NCBI RefSeq assembly: GCF_017357005.1
Contig: NZ_CP071589.1
Location: 62,001 to 126,000 of the forward strand
From: Staphylococcus simiae
GTDB taxonomy: Bacteria; Bacillota; Bacilli; Staphylococcales; Staphylococcaceae
DNA length: 64,000 bases
Reading direction: 5' to 3'
A program made the position numbers and the translations under genes. A model generated the notes under the pieces. That model ran no database searches. It was not told the DNA's origin and worked only from the letters and a program-made list of their open reading frames with translations. The first letter of the stretch is position 1; each line of letters starts with the position of its first letter. This document shows positions 35,858 through 45,863 of this stretch, one piece after another.

Positions 35858-35902
35858 ACATCCCTTGTTCCGTGAATCAAAATGGTACAAGGGATGTTTT
35901 TT
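35858..35902 (+). terminator. terminator of lctP
   Basis: ACATCCCTTGT (35858-35868) pairs with ACAAGGGATGT (35887-35897), then TTTTT. Confidence 0.85.
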
Positions 35903-36023
35903 GATATATAAGTAAAGGGTAATTAAGAAAGTAAGTGATGTGACAGTTTTGATTGCTTTTCATCTTAGAGTGAATCACTATATAAGCTTAAATGTAAAAC
36001 GATTGTTTATATTTTAAAAATAA

Positions 36024-36085
36024 AAAAGCGAATTCCAGTTGCATGATGTATCAACATGACAGTCATCATTATGGAATTCGCTTTT
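36024..36085. terminator. terminator facing the tcaA-like gene
   Basis: AAAAGCGAATTCCA (36024-36037) and TGGAATTCGCTTTT (36072-36085) form a perfect 14-bp stem with a 34-base loop. It serves the minus-strand gene ending at 36108. Confidence 0.75.
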
Positions 36086-36107
36086 ATTATGCAATTGTTG
36101 TTATCTT

Positions 36108-37717
36108 TTAGTAACCTGAACCAATTTCATCGCCATGTTCGTCAAATTTCGTAACATAGCCATCATCGGCATCGACAAAGTATGAACCAGCTAAGTCGCC
36201 GTCTTTATCTAAAAATGAGAATCCCCATCTACCATTATGTTTTTCAGGTTCTTTGAATGTATATTTATCTGTATCTAATTTGTGACCTTCATAAGATTCA
36301 ACTTTATCAATGACATTTGAACGTGTCACTTCATCAGATGAACTTGAACTGTCACTATCACTGTCTTTATCAGAATCTGAGTCTGATGAAGACTTAGATT
36401 TCTTACTATCTTTAGCATCAACATATTTATCAATAGCATCAGAATCAAATTTTAATGTGACATCAGAGACTTCGCCATCTTCTTTGTTTGTCGTATCGAC
36501 ATCAACAGAATCTGATTTGAAGATTTGATTATCTATTTTACCTTCTGCATGAACGGTTACTTCTTCATCAGGTGAATATGGACCAAATGTTTTAGAAGTG
36601 TCAGTACCTTCATTTTTGCCATTAACATAAATAGTGATGTCATTTAATTCTGAGCCATTTTCAGTCGTGACGTTAAATTTCTTTTGTTTAAAGGACTCTG
36701 TCGCCATTGTTGTATCATTACTCATATTTATTAATACGGCGCCATCAAAGTCTTTATTATTAATTTTTTTAGTTGCTTTAAGACGATAATCACCAGTAGG
36801 GAATGTACCTAATGTTGTTGTATCATCTCTTTTAACATTCACGTCATGCTTTTGACCATTAAACGTATAGGTTAACTTACCATCATTATCAGGTGATAGG
36901 CTTACCTTATAACTAGGAATATCAAATCTATATTTATCGAATAAGAAGAATTTCTTACCATCCTTTGTGATTGACATAACTGTACTGTCGTTAGCATAGA
37001 TGGTCGCTTGTTTAGCTTTACCATCTTTAATATCACTGGTTTTGGATTGAATACTATCAGCAACTTTTGTTAAATTCCCCTTTGTTTTAACATAAGCTAA
37101 AAATGCCTTTGCTTCATCTTCATTCAATTTTTTACCATCAGAAGTGACTTGATTTGCTAATCCTTTCGCATCATTTTTGTCGATAGCATGTGCAATATTA
37201 GCAGCGTCATTCTTCGGTGACAGCTGTTTATTTAAAATTAAGAATGCTGCAACGAGTAAGATCACTAATACAGCAATGATGATAATAAAAATAAGTGGTT
37301 TCTTACTTTTTTCTTGTGCTGTGGGGGTGGCCCATAAGCACGTTTAGGTTGCTGATTATGAGGTTGTCTTGGTTGTTGTGCAGCCGTACTACGATTTGTA
37401 TGCTGAGATGCTTGTTGTGTTGTTTGATTATTAGCATGGTTTGTTGTTTGTGATGAAGCAGAGCTATGTGTCTGCTGTGATGAATCACTCGCAGCAGTTT
37501 GTTGTGAAACATGATGTTGTGATGATTCACTATGATTGCCATTGTTAACAACTTGATCGTTATGCGTTGGTTGCGAAGATGTCGGTTGCGATGTTTGTTT
37601 AGCCTTATCGTTATGATCGGCTTGTTGTGGTTTAACACTTTGAACGGGTGTACCACAATTTGTACAAACTTTGACACCTTCTTTTAACGGCTGTCCACAA
37701 TTTTTACAAAATTTCAT
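36108..37717 (-). pseudogene. TcaA-like zinc-ribbon membrane protein, frameshifted
   Basis: Two frames together make one protein. The first (37717 to 37265) encodes a zinc ribbon (Cys 4, 7, 18, 21) and a Gln/His/Ser/Thr-rich linker up to PPPQHKKK. The second (to 36108) encodes the TM helix (SKKPLIFIIIIAVLVILLVA) and the outside TcaA domains. The break is at a run of six A on the coding strand (T run 37307-37312); seven would restore the frame. TcaA proteins affect teicoplanin sensitivity and wall polymers in S. aureus. The C-terminal 70 residues match those of the gene at 9832. ATG 37717 is one base after the preceding stop. Confidence 0.8.
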
Positions 37718-37718
37718 A

Positions 37719-38810
37719 TTACAAACCACTATCCTCACCTAAATTATTTAACATATCACTTAAATCTTCAAGACTTTCGCTATTACTATCCCAACTACTA
37801 CTGCCCGAACCAGGAAACACATCTTTAGCACTGTCAGAGATACTATGGATCATAGTAGTTACTAATGATTCACCGAGAACACGCACAAAGACAAAGATAA
37901 TAATTAAATAAATGACTATAGCATAAAAACTTGAGAATTTGACTTGATCACGTCCACTATACTTAGCAACTAAATACATACCTGAAATGATGAAAAGTAA
38001 AATAGTGATTAGCATAATAGCAGAAGCAAACGTATACGTACCGATAATAAAAGCAAATACACCAATAATAAATATTGCAATTGTAATGCTATTAATTAGT
38101 ACATAGTCTGATAATACTTGTTGGAAAGTTAATCTGCCTCTCACCATTAACTTACTTATAACATATGTTGCGCCAATATTAACCGCAATGAATGCAAAAG
38201 CAATTAATAAGATACGCATAATGAGAGTGCCACTGATAAAGCCACTGAGAAGACCACTGAGAATGGTACGTGAAAATATAGCTAAAGCTATGGCCATAAC
38301 GATAAATCCAATGACAATTAATGACGCTAATAATTTATAGCTAAATACTTTGCGGTTGTTAATAAGGTGGTCAGGTGATATGAATGCACCACTAAAGAAG
38401 CCTTTACTTTCTTGTGCTACATCTTTGACTTGATTAACCAATTGACTTGGCTGTTGCTGCTGTCCGTTAGGTTGCTGTTGATATTGATTATATTGCTGTG
38501 ATTGTTGACCATATGGAGCTTGTTGTTGTCCATACTGTTGACCGTTAGGTTGTTGATTAAATGTGTGATCATTTGATTGAGTGTACTGTTGATTTGTTGA
38601 TTGATGATGTGATGCGTTTGTTGATGTTGAGTTGTCTTCAGATGTTGCTGTCTGTTGAGGTGTTTGTGTGTGTTGCTCTGTTGAATGATGGTGTTGTGAC
38701 TGTTCGCTAGTGGATGATGTTGCAGATGTTTGTGGTGTTAATTTTGTACCACATTCCCCGCAGAATGCATCATCTGGGCTTACAGGTTGACCACAATTGG
38801 GACATTTCAT
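37719..38810 (-). CDS. zinc-ribbon multi-TM protein (DUF6574-like)
   Basis: 363 residues. Zinc ribbon MKCPNCGQPVSPDDAFCGEC (Cys 3, 6, 17, 20), then about 100 residues rich in Gln, Ser, Thr, His and Asn with repeated PNGQQ and YGQQ words. Next an amphipathic stretch (QVKDVAQESKGFF) and five to six TM helices (about 165-320). The C-terminus is acidic and Ser/Asn-rich. AGGAGG lies upstream. It is coupled to the tcaA-like gene, so the two probably act together at the envelope. Function not known. Confidence 0.78.
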   Translation of the reverse strand: MKCPNCGQPVSPDDAFCGECGTKLTPQTSATSSTSEQSQHHHSTEQHTQTPQQTATSEDNSTSTNASHHQSTNQQYTQSNDHTFNQQPNGQQYGQQQAPYGQQSQQYNQYQQQPNGQQQQPSQLVNQVKDVAQESKGFFSGAFISPDHLINNRKVFSYKLLASLIVIGFIVMAIALAIFSRTILSGLLSGFISGTLIMRILLIAFAFIAVNIGATYVISKLMVRGRLTFQQVLSDYVLINSITIAIFIIGVFAFIIGTYTFASAIMLITILLFIISGMYLVAKYSGRDQVKFSSFYAIVIYLIIIFVFVRVLGESLVTTMIHSISDSAKDVFPGSGSSSWDSNSESLEDLSDMLNNLGEDSGL

Positions 38811-39159
38811 AGGTAAATCCTCCTAAAACAATATTTATTAATTTTAAAATTATAACTTTAAGTTTATATTGTTCAATTCAAAATATCAAGAAGCTTTTAA
38901 AGTTATTATCAATTATTACAATTATAATTTATAAAGGTCTATATTAATAAAAAGTATAATAAGTAGATTTTCTTAAAATGTATGAATGATTTATAGAGAC
39001 AATGTATCTCAAATGATAGTAATTTTTTGAATTTATCACATCATAAAACATAATATTAATATATAAAGATTTATATAAATTTAAATATAATTATATAAAA
39101 ATCATTGATTAGGGTATAGAATAGAAGAAACGTATAACAATAACATTGGAGGTTTACAT
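38811..39159. other. AT-rich divergent promoter region
   Basis: 349 bases between the divergent zinc-ribbon operon and the DUF4064 gene. Very AT-rich with no reading frame worth listing. TATAGAAT near 39115 could be the -10 for the rightward gene. No operator recognised. Confidence 0.4.
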
Positions 39160-39663
39160 ATGGATAGAAAAGCTGAAAAAATTCTGACGTGGATAGGTGT
39201 TGGCTTTCAAGCATTGGCATCAATTGTAGGTGCATTGTTGTTAGTACTTGTTATCATAGGATTAACTGAGGATATTGCCTTATCAAGTGACGAAACATTA
39301 GGTCTAGTCATTCTGTTTATCATTGGCATAGGTTCATGGGTGATGCTAGTTGCAGGAATTATTGCAGGTATTAAAATTAATAACAGTCCTAAAGGTGCGG
39401 GAATTACCTTAGTTGTCATTGGTGCACTAAGTTTCTTCTTTAATTTTATTAGTGGTGTACTATGGCTTATTGCGGGTATTTTACTATTAACAAGAACTCC
39501 TAATCCTGAAGTCGGTCAATACAATGCTAATCAAACAACAGATACAACTAACGAGCAATCTGTATATCATGATTATTCAAATCAAGAAACTCAGCAACGT
39601 CATCACGTTGATGACTTAACATCTGAGCATCAAAATAAAGATCAAGATCCATATAAATATTAA
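39160..39663 (+). CDS. DUF4064-type four-TM membrane protein
   Basis: 167 residues. Four hydrophobic helices (about 10-35, 46-70, 77-95 and 97-111) are followed by a soluble hydrophilic tail rich in Gln, Asn, Thr and His that ends DQDPYKY. The first part matches the DUF4064 layout of staphylococcal membrane proteins (RKAEKILTWIGVG at the start). TTGGAGG precedes the ATG. Function unknown; it stands beside the zinc-ribbon genes but is read the other way. Confidence 0.75.
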   Translation: MDRKAEKILTWIGVGFQALASIVGALLLVLVIIGLTEDIALSSDETLGLVILFIIGIGSWVMLVAGIIAGIKINNSPKGAGITLVVIGALSFFFNFISGVLWLIAGILLLTRTPNPEVGQYNANQTTDTTNEQSVYHDYSNQETQQRHHVDDLTSEHQNKDQDPYKY

Positions 39664-39693
39664 AAGTCTTTAAAGTGACTATGTCATCAAGAG

Positions 39694-39850
39694 TTTGAGA
39701 CAACAACATTTCACGCTTAAATTCAATTATTTGGCAGTAACTGTCTGGTTTATAAAATGTTGAAAAAGCAAAGTTTTACAAACCTAGTCAGTCTTACCGG
39801 GGGAGGATTAAGAAATAAATTTTAGATAAAATTTATTTCTGTCCTACACC
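39694..39850 (-). repeat. dispersed intergenic repeat, second copy, inverted
   Basis: Read on the minus strand it carries GGACAGAAATAAATTTTA, AAGACTGACTAGGTTT and CAGACAGTTACTGCCAAA in the same order as the copy at 1641-1818. The two copies are diverged and in opposite orientation, about 38 kb apart. It fills most of the gap between the DUF4064 gene and butA. Confidence 0.7.
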
Positions 39851-40017
39851 CTTTTTAATTGAGTAGACGTAGCAGAAAAATGCATTCAAGTTTTTAAAAT
39901 GATTGATGTGTTATTATTCATGAAATGGTCATAAGTCATACGGTTACATTTAGAATAAAATTTATATTTTGGGGTAAAATTATTGTGTGAACATATTTTA
40001 TCTAGGGAGTGTTTTTT

Positions 40018-40794
40018 ATGACAAACAATAAAGTTGCAGTAGTTACAGGTGGCGCACAAGGTATTGGATTCAAAATATCCGAGCGCTTATTCAATGATGG
40101 CTTTAATGTTGCGATAGTTGACTATAATGAACAAGGTGCACAACAAGCAGCTCAACAATTATCTAGCGATGGTTCAAGAGCTATTGCTATTAAAGCAGAC
40201 GTAGCTAATCGTGATGATGTGTTTAATGCAGTTAGACAAACTGTGGAACATTTTGGGGATTTCCATGTCATTGTTAACAATGCAGGCCTTGGACCAATGA
40301 CGCCAATTGATTCAATCACACCAGAACAATTTGATAAAGTATACGGCGTCAATGTTGCTGGTGTATTATGGGGAATTCAAGCAGCACATGAACAATTCAA
40401 ACAATTGAACCATGGTGGTAAAATTATTAATGCGACATCTCAAGCAGGTGTAGAAGGTAATGCAGGATTATCATTATATAGTAGTACTAAATTTGCAGTA
40501 CGTGGTTTAACACAAGTTGCAGCAAGAGACTTAGCACTTGAAGGTATTACCGTTAATGCTTTTGCGCCGGGTATTGTTAATACACCAATGATGGAAAGTA
40601 TTGCTAAATCTACTGCTGAGGAAGCAGGTCAACCTGAAGAGTGGGGTTGGCAACAATTCTCTAGTCAAATTGCTTTAGGTAGATTATCTGAACCGGAAGA
40701 TGTCTCTAATGTAGTAGGATTCTTAGCAGGTAAAGATTCTGATTACATTACAGGTCAAACAATCATCGTCGATGGTGGTATGAGATTCCATTAA
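40018..40794 (+). CDS. butA: diacetyl/acetoin reductase ((S)-acetoin forming)
   Basis: 258 residues from ATG 40018 (AGGGAGTG upstream), the length of S. aureus ButA. Short-chain dehydrogenase: [10 protein letters not shown] (about 9-18), NNAGLGP (about 86-92), catalytic Ser in [10 protein letters not shown], and YSSTK as YxxxK near 154-158. It reduces diacetyl to acetoin, or acetoin to 2,3-butanediol, with NADH, helping redox balance in fermentation. Single gene with its own terminator. Confidence 0.92.
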   Translation: MTNNKVAVVTGGAQGIGFKISERLFNDGFNVAIVDYNEQGAQQAAQQLSSDGSRAIAIKADVANRDDVFNAVRQTVEHFGDFHVIVNNAGLGPMTPIDSITPEQFDKVYGVNVAGVLWGIQAAHEQFKQLNHGGKIINATSQAGVEGNAGLSLYSSTKFAVRGLTQVAARDLALEGITVNAFAPGIVNTPMMESIAKSTAEEAGQPEEWGWQQFSSQIALGRLSEPEDVSNVVGFLAGKDSDYITGQTIIVDGGMRFH

Positions 40795-40809
40795 TTTAAG
40801 TGAACAGTA

Positions 40810-40848
40810 AACAGCTGATACTACATAATGTAGGTCAGTTGTTTTTTG
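40810..40848 (+). terminator. terminator of butA
   Basis: AACAGCTGATACTACA pairs imperfectly with TGTAGGTCAGTTGTT, followed by TTTT. Confidence 0.7.
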
Positions 40849-40920
40849 TTATTCGTTGCGGGTTGATATTTTAACAAGAAAAATTCGAATATCTACAAAA
40901 ATAGAAATGAGTGAAAATGT

Positions 40921-41481
40921 ATGGTGACACTTTATACAATCGGGCATGTTAATTATGATTTAACAACGTTTGCGAAGATGCTAAAATTTGCCGATATTAC
41001 AATGATTGAAGATGTTAGAGCATTCCCTAAAAGTCCTAAACATCCCCAATACAATCAACAAGAAATGGAACAATGGTTACTGCAACATGGCATTAACTAT
41101 CGACATAATGACTTATTAGGTGGAAGAAGACCAATATCACAGCATGTTGGACAAAATTTGAATGCAGGATGGTCAAATCAATCATTTCATAATTATGCTG
41201 ATTACACGTTAACAGCAGAGTTTAAAGAAGGTATCGAACAATTATTGGTAGATGCACAAACTTACAATGTAGCAATGTTATGTGCTGAAAGGCATCCTTC
41301 AAGATGTCATCGTTTGATTATTAGCAATTGGTTAGTAGCACAAGGTTATAACGTTGTGCATATCGTGTTAAATCATCATAATCAAATTGAATTGATACCA
41401 CATCAATTAGGTCAATGGGGTGCTATGCCCATTATTGAAGACGATAATGAGGTTGTTTATCCACAAGATATATCGAAATAA
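40921..41481 (+). CDS. DUF488 family protein
   Basis: 186 residues. N-terminal LYTIGHVNYDLTTFAKMLK, then EDVRAFPKSPKHPQYN and DLLGGRR are the conserved DUF488 words; LCAERHPSRCHRLIISNWL (about 120-138) is the conserved Cys/His region. The family occurs widely as small soluble proteins with no settled activity, sometimes near DNA or RNA modification genes. No strong ribosome site is seen (GAGTGAAAA). Single gene. Confidence 0.85.
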   Translation: MVTLYTIGHVNYDLTTFAKMLKFADITMIEDVRAFPKSPKHPQYNQQEMEQWLLQHGINYRHNDLLGGRRPISQHVGQNLNAGWSNQSFHNYADYTLTAEFKEGIEQLLVDAQTYNVAMLCAERHPSRCHRLIISNWLVAQGYNVVHIVLNHHNQIELIPHQLGQWGAMPIIEDDNEVVYPQDISK

Positions 41482-41526
41482 ACGCGTGAGTTCTAAGCAC
41501 ACTATGTGTCTAGGACTCACGCGTTT
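41480..41526 (+). terminator. terminator of the DUF488 gene
   Basis: AAACGCGTGAGT pairs with ACTCACGCGTTT around a further AGCACA/TGTGTC pairing. The sequence from there to 41820 holds no gene. Confidence 0.8.
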
Positions 41527-41820
41527 AGTTTAGAAAATGAATGACACTATAACAATATTTGATGATTTTAGGGAGCAGGTCATATTGGCAACAAGGCACT
41601 GTGACGTTTGTCTGAAGTCACTATCCTAACCGTCTAAGTATCAAGGTATAGGAAGTACTTTGATTTTTAACTCATACAATTTCTTATGTAGTTGTTACGT
41701 CAGTAAGTGACTGTATTCCTCTACTGCCAATGCTTCAGATAACATATAACTCTATGAATACTCAAGCTGTCCCAAATAACAAATAGTTAAAAGATTATAC
41801 ATAAGAACTTAAATATTTCA

Positions 41821-41868
41821 TTGCTATCATAAAAGTAATATAGTAAAATTCAAAACGTAATTATTACG
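41821..41868 (+). promoter_or_regulatory. Zur-box promoter of the methyltransferase-nik operon
   Basis: TTGCTA (41821-41826), 17 bases, TAAAAT (41844-41849), then ACGTAATTATTACGA (41855-41869). The latter matches the Bacillus-type Zur consensus TCGTAATNATTACGA at 14 of 15 positions. The site sits where transcription should start, so zinc-loaded Zur would block it. This points to zinc limitation as the inducing condition. Confidence 0.72.
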
Positions 41869-41896
41869 ATTTATAAAAATATTAAGGAGAATAGTA

Positions 41897-42592
41897 ATGG
41901 AAAAAAGTTATGATATTTGGTGGCAAAAAGGTCAAGAAACAGATGATGATATGGCAAAAGATCATCAACAATCATGGGAACGTACGATTAGTTTGTTAAA
42001 TAAACAAGATATTGAAGATAAAGTTATTTTAGATTTTGGGTGTAATCAAGGAGGTTTCCTAAGAGCGCTATATCATAAATTTCATTTTCAAGAAGGTGTG
42101 GGTATTGATCTCGCTAAAAAGTCATTACAAAAAGCAGAGTCGTTAAAGGGAGATTTACCTTTATCTTATGTGTTATCAGATAAACCAGAACAAACCGGGA
42201 AACATTTTGATACAGCAATTAGTACGTCAGTGCTTTATTTAATTGAGGATATTGAACAACATGCTAAAGATTTAAAGGCTGTCTTAAAGCCGCAAGGTGT
42301 CTACTATGCGACATTTGCAGATCATTCGAGTAATCCAAGTCGTGATTACATAGCGCAAGTAATAAACGAATATGGCGCAACACCATCGCAAAATCATACA
42401 TTGAAATATATTGTTGATAGTTTTGTAAATCAAGGATATGACGTTGCTGTAATTAAAGAACCAGTACCTGAAATAATTGATTTAACGCATTATAGTGATT
42501 TTTATTTGTCTCCTAATGACTATTTACGTACATTATTTGACGAATCATTCTTAATTAAAGCTACATTGAAAGAAGGTAGTGCGTATGAATAA
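41897..42592 (+). CDS. class I SAM-dependent methyltransferase, first gene of nik operon
   Basis: 231 residues. SAM-binding motif ILDFGCNQGGF (about 44-54), GVGIDLAKKS (motif II, about 68-77) and FDTAISTSVLYLIED (motif IV region). AAGGAG precedes the ATG. Its stop overlaps the nikA start by 8 bases, so it is co-translated with the transporter. The substrate is unknown. The operon position and Zur box suggest a role with the transported metal complex or its ligand. It is not recognisably one of the staphylopine enzymes CntK, CntL or CntM. Confidence 0.8.
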   Translation: MEKSYDIWWQKGQETDDDMAKDHQQSWERTISLLNKQDIEDKVILDFGCNQGGFLRALYHKFHFQEGVGIDLAKKSLQKAESLKGDLPLSYVLSDKPEQTGKHFDTAISTSVLYLIEDIEQHAKDLKAVLKPQGVYYATFADHSSNPSRDYIAQVINEYGATPSQNHTLKYIVDSFVNQGYDVAVIKEPVPEIIDLTHYSDFYLSPNDYLRTLFDESFLIKATLKEGSAYE

Positions 42593-44138
42593 GAGGTTAA
42601 TCTTAACTATCTTAGTTATGGCATCGTGTATGATAACAGGATGTTCTAGTCAACAACAGGATAAAAAACAGGTGACAGTATCCTTACCATCAGAAGCGAA
42701 AGCAGATAAACTTGATGCGCAGAGTTATGATGCGGCAATGCCAGTGTATAGTGCAGTTTATGAGCCATTAGTAGAATATGATAAAAAACACGGGATTAAA
42801 GCTGGATTAGCAGATGAATGGAAGATAGAAGACGGAGGTCGTCGTTATCAATTTCATTTAAAAAATGATGTGAAATTTTCTGATGGTTCAAAGTTCGATG
42901 CACAAGCAGTGAAATTTTCTTTGGAACGAGCAAAAACTATCAACAAAGAATCTACAGTAGAGACGTTGAAACAACTAGATAAAGTGGTTATTTAAGACAA
43001 ACAAACAGTCGAAATTCGACTTAAACAGCCATCTAATCAAGTGCTTAATGAATTAACTCAAGTTAGACCGTTACGTATTATGAGTCCTCATTCAGTTGAA
43101 GGTGAGAAAGCTAATGGTAAATTTAAACAAGCTATTGGCACAGGTGCCTTTGTCGTTGAACATAGTGGCAAAGAAAAGACGACATTAAAACCTAATAAAT
43201 ATTTCAATCATGAACATCCGCTTAACTATGATTTAATATTTCAAAATATTGAGGATGGAGATGCAAGAAATTCAGCCATTCAAAGTGGTTCTATCGATAT
43301 TACTGGTGGCTCTCTAGGTATGTTATCAAATCAGCAAATTAACTATGATAAGAAGCAACAACAATTAACTGTAGAGGATAAACCAAGTACAGTCAGTCAC
43401 TTTATGGCCTTTAATCCTAATAAAGCTTTATTTAAAACACAACAGATGCGTGAAGCAATCAGTAAAAGTATAGATACTAATGCACTATCGTCCAAAGACA
43501 TGCAAAGTATCTTCCAAAAAGACGTTCAATTCGTTAATTCTCAAAACCAACCACAACATGAATATAATGTTAAAGCTGCTGAAAAATTAATCAAGCAACA
43601 AGGATATGAAAAGAATAATAAAGGTATCTTTGAAAAAGATGGACAACCATTAACATTTAATCTAGTTATTCAGACTGCAGAATTTCCAAATTGGAAAGAT
43701 CAAGCACAACAAGTTCAACAACAACTTAAAAAAGCAGGTATTAAAGTCAACATCAAAATGTTAGATAGTCAGACTTATTATGATACTTTATGGACTAAAA
43801 AAAATTATGATCTTATCTTTTATAGAACTTATTCAGATGCCTTAATGCCGTATAATTTTATGAATTCTGTTTTCAAAAATAATGATGGTAAAGCAGGTGT
43901 CTTAGCCAATGATGAGACACTATCTAAACAGTTAGATGCTTTCCCAAGTAAAATAGCACCACGAGAACAACACCAAGCATTCAATGATATATTCCAGCAT
44001 TTCAATCGCTCATATTATGCAGTACCAATTGCTTATCCGAATGAAACATTCGTTACATCTGATAAGATTAAATCCTTTAAATTCTCAGGATTAACAGATG
44101 CACCTATAGATTATAAGCAGTTGAAAGTTAACGATTAA
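42585..44138 (+). pseudogene. nikA: NikA-like nickel/peptide-binding lipoprotein with in-frame stop
   Basis: The frame from ATG 42585 is interrupted by TAA at 42993-42995 (codon 137) and then open to 44138 in the same frame. The joined protein would have 517 residues. It has a lipobox MITGC, the SBP_bac_5 words YEPLVEYDKKHGIKAGLADEW and FSDGSKFDAQAVKFSLERA, and a C-terminal half with FNLVIQTAEFPNWKDQAQQ. It resembles staphylococcal NikA (Opp5A), the receptor for nickel uptake. One base change (CAA or GAA to TAA) explains the stop. The rest of the operon is intact. Confidence 0.85.
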
Positions 44139-44139
44139 C

Positions 44140-45069
44140 ATGTGGAAAGTAACGCTTAAATTTGTTCTATATATGCTTGTTAGTTCATTTATTATTTTTA
44201 TTTTAGTGGAACAAACGTCAGGAAATCCTGCAATTTTATACTTACAACGACATGGATATACTACAATTACGCAGCAACATATTGATCAAGCACAACATCA
44301 TCTTGGTTTAAGTCGTAATATCTTCTTACGCTATATTGATTGGGTCTATCATGCTTTGACTTTAGATTTAGGATACAGTTTTATCACACATGAACGTGTG
44401 ATGTTATTAATCAGTCATGCTATCAGCGCAACATTAAAGCTAATAATATGGTCAACAGTGATCTTGTTACCTTTAGGCTATAGCATAGGTTATTTGACAG
44501 GCATATATGCACATCGTCGTTGGGCATATTTTGTTAAAGGTATTAGTCAATTTATTACTTCTATGCCTGAATATTGGTTAGCTATATTAGCTATCTATTA
44601 TTTCGGTGTTAAATGGCATGTTTTACCCTTTGTTGGTAGTAATTCTTGGCAGCACTTTATATTACCAGTCATAGTGATTGTGCTTGTCGATGGTTGTCAT
44701 ATTATATTATTGGTGGCGCACTTAGTCAGCAAAACAGTCGATAGTGATGCTTATCAGTTAGCGTGTTTACGCAATTATCACTTGCGAGATCGATTATATA
44801 CACAATTTAAAGAAATATTTGCACCAATTATGACTATATCTGTAAATACTATTATTCAATTATTTGGGAAAATTGTCATTTTAGAAGTGATTTTTAGTAT
44901 GTCGGGTGTAGGTAAATTATTAATTAATGCTATTAATCAACGAGACTATCCATTAATTCAAGGTATTTTAGTTATCATCATTGTAACAATTATGCTTATT
45001 AACTATCTTGGAGACTTAGCTATTTTGAAAAATGATCCTAAATTAAGTTGTCAACAACGTCATATGTAA
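44140..45069 (+). CDS. nikB: nickel/peptide ABC transporter permease NikB-like
   Basis: 309 residues of the DppB/NikB permease family with six TM helices. An outside loop after TM1 contains RHGYTTITQQHIDQAQHHLGL, and the EAA-type loop YQLACLRNYHLRDRL lies near 205-219. It begins one base after the nikA stop. It pairs with NikC to form the channel for nickel or metal-ligand complexes. Confidence 0.87.
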   Translation: MWKVTLKFVLYMLVSSFIIFILVEQTSGNPAILYLQRHGYTTITQQHIDQAQHHLGLSRNIFLRYIDWVYHALTLDLGYSFITHERVMLLISHAISATLKLIIWSTVILLPLGYSIGYLTGIYAHRRWAYFVKGISQFITSMPEYWLAILAIYYFGVKWHVLPFVGSNSWQHFILPVIVIVLVDGCHIILLVAHLVSKTVDSDAYQLACLRNYHLRDRLYTQFKEIFAPIMTISVNTIIQLFGKIVILEVIFSMSGVGKLLINAINQRDYPLIQGILVIIIVTIMLINYLGDLAILKNDPKLSCQQRHM

Positions 45070-45086
45070 AGGAAGCGGGTGGAGAA

Positions 45087-45863
45087 ATGATAACAATAAA
45101 AAGTATATTACTATATGTCATTTCAATCGCATTATTAGCTATTTTATGGCTTTATACATACTATCATCCAGTAATGATTAACACATCAGCACAATTGCAA
45201 CCACCTAGTTTAACGCATCATTTGCTAGGTACTGATCAATTAGGACGTGATTTATTATCACGATTAATTATTGGAAGTGCGGTCACACTCTTGTTAACTG
45301 CTATAGTTATTATTTTAAGTGTAGTTACAGGTTTATTATTAGGCTTAATTTCTGGAATAGTAGGGCGTTTCATCGATGTTATGATGATGTTTATTGCTGA
45401 TATGTTACTTGTAATACCATCCTTCATCATTGCATTAATTGTGCTGACTTTTGTTAATGACTCCATAGTAGGTTTAATGGTTGCTTTGACAATAGGTTGG
45501 CTAGGTCGATACTTACGTTATTTTAGAAATCTGACGCGTGATATTATTACAAAACCATTTATTATTTATGCACCTTTAAGTGGATATTCTAAAATACAAA
45601 CAACGTTCTTTCACATTATTCCTAATTTAACCAGTAATGTGTTGGCATTGGTATCAGCTGATTTCGGTAAAATTATGCTGAGTATTTCAGGTTTGGCATT
45701 TTTAGGGTTAGGTATTAAACCTCCAACTCCAGAACTTGGAACAATCTTATTTGATGGTAAAAGCTTTTTTAATAGTGCACCATGGCTATTTTTCTTTCCA
45801 GGGCTATTGTTAGGAGGTTATGCGTACTTATGTCAAATGATTCACAACAACATCAATCAATAA
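45087..45863 (+). CDS. nikC: nickel/peptide ABC transporter permease NikC-like
   Basis: 258 residues from ATG 45087 (GGTGGAG upstream). N-terminal TM, then the DppC/NikC signature LLGTDQLGRDLLSRLIIGS (about 48-66). Five further TM helices follow, with the EAA-loop region YAPLSGYSKIQTTFFHIIPN and GLAFLGLGIKPPTPELGTIL near the end. It overlaps nikD by 34 bases. Confidence 0.87.
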   Translation: MITIKSILLYVISIALLAILWLYTYYHPVMINTSAQLQPPSLTHHLLGTDQLGRDLLSRLIIGSAVTLLLTAIVIILSVVTGLLLGLISGIVGRFIDVMMMFIADMLLVIPSFIIALIVLTFVNDSIVGLMVALTIGWLGRYLRYFRNLTRDIITKPFIIYAPLSGYSKIQTTFFHIIPNLTSNVLALVSADFGKIMLSISGLAFLGLGIKPPTPELGTILFDGKSFFNSAPWLFFFPGLLLGGYAYLCQMIHNNINQ

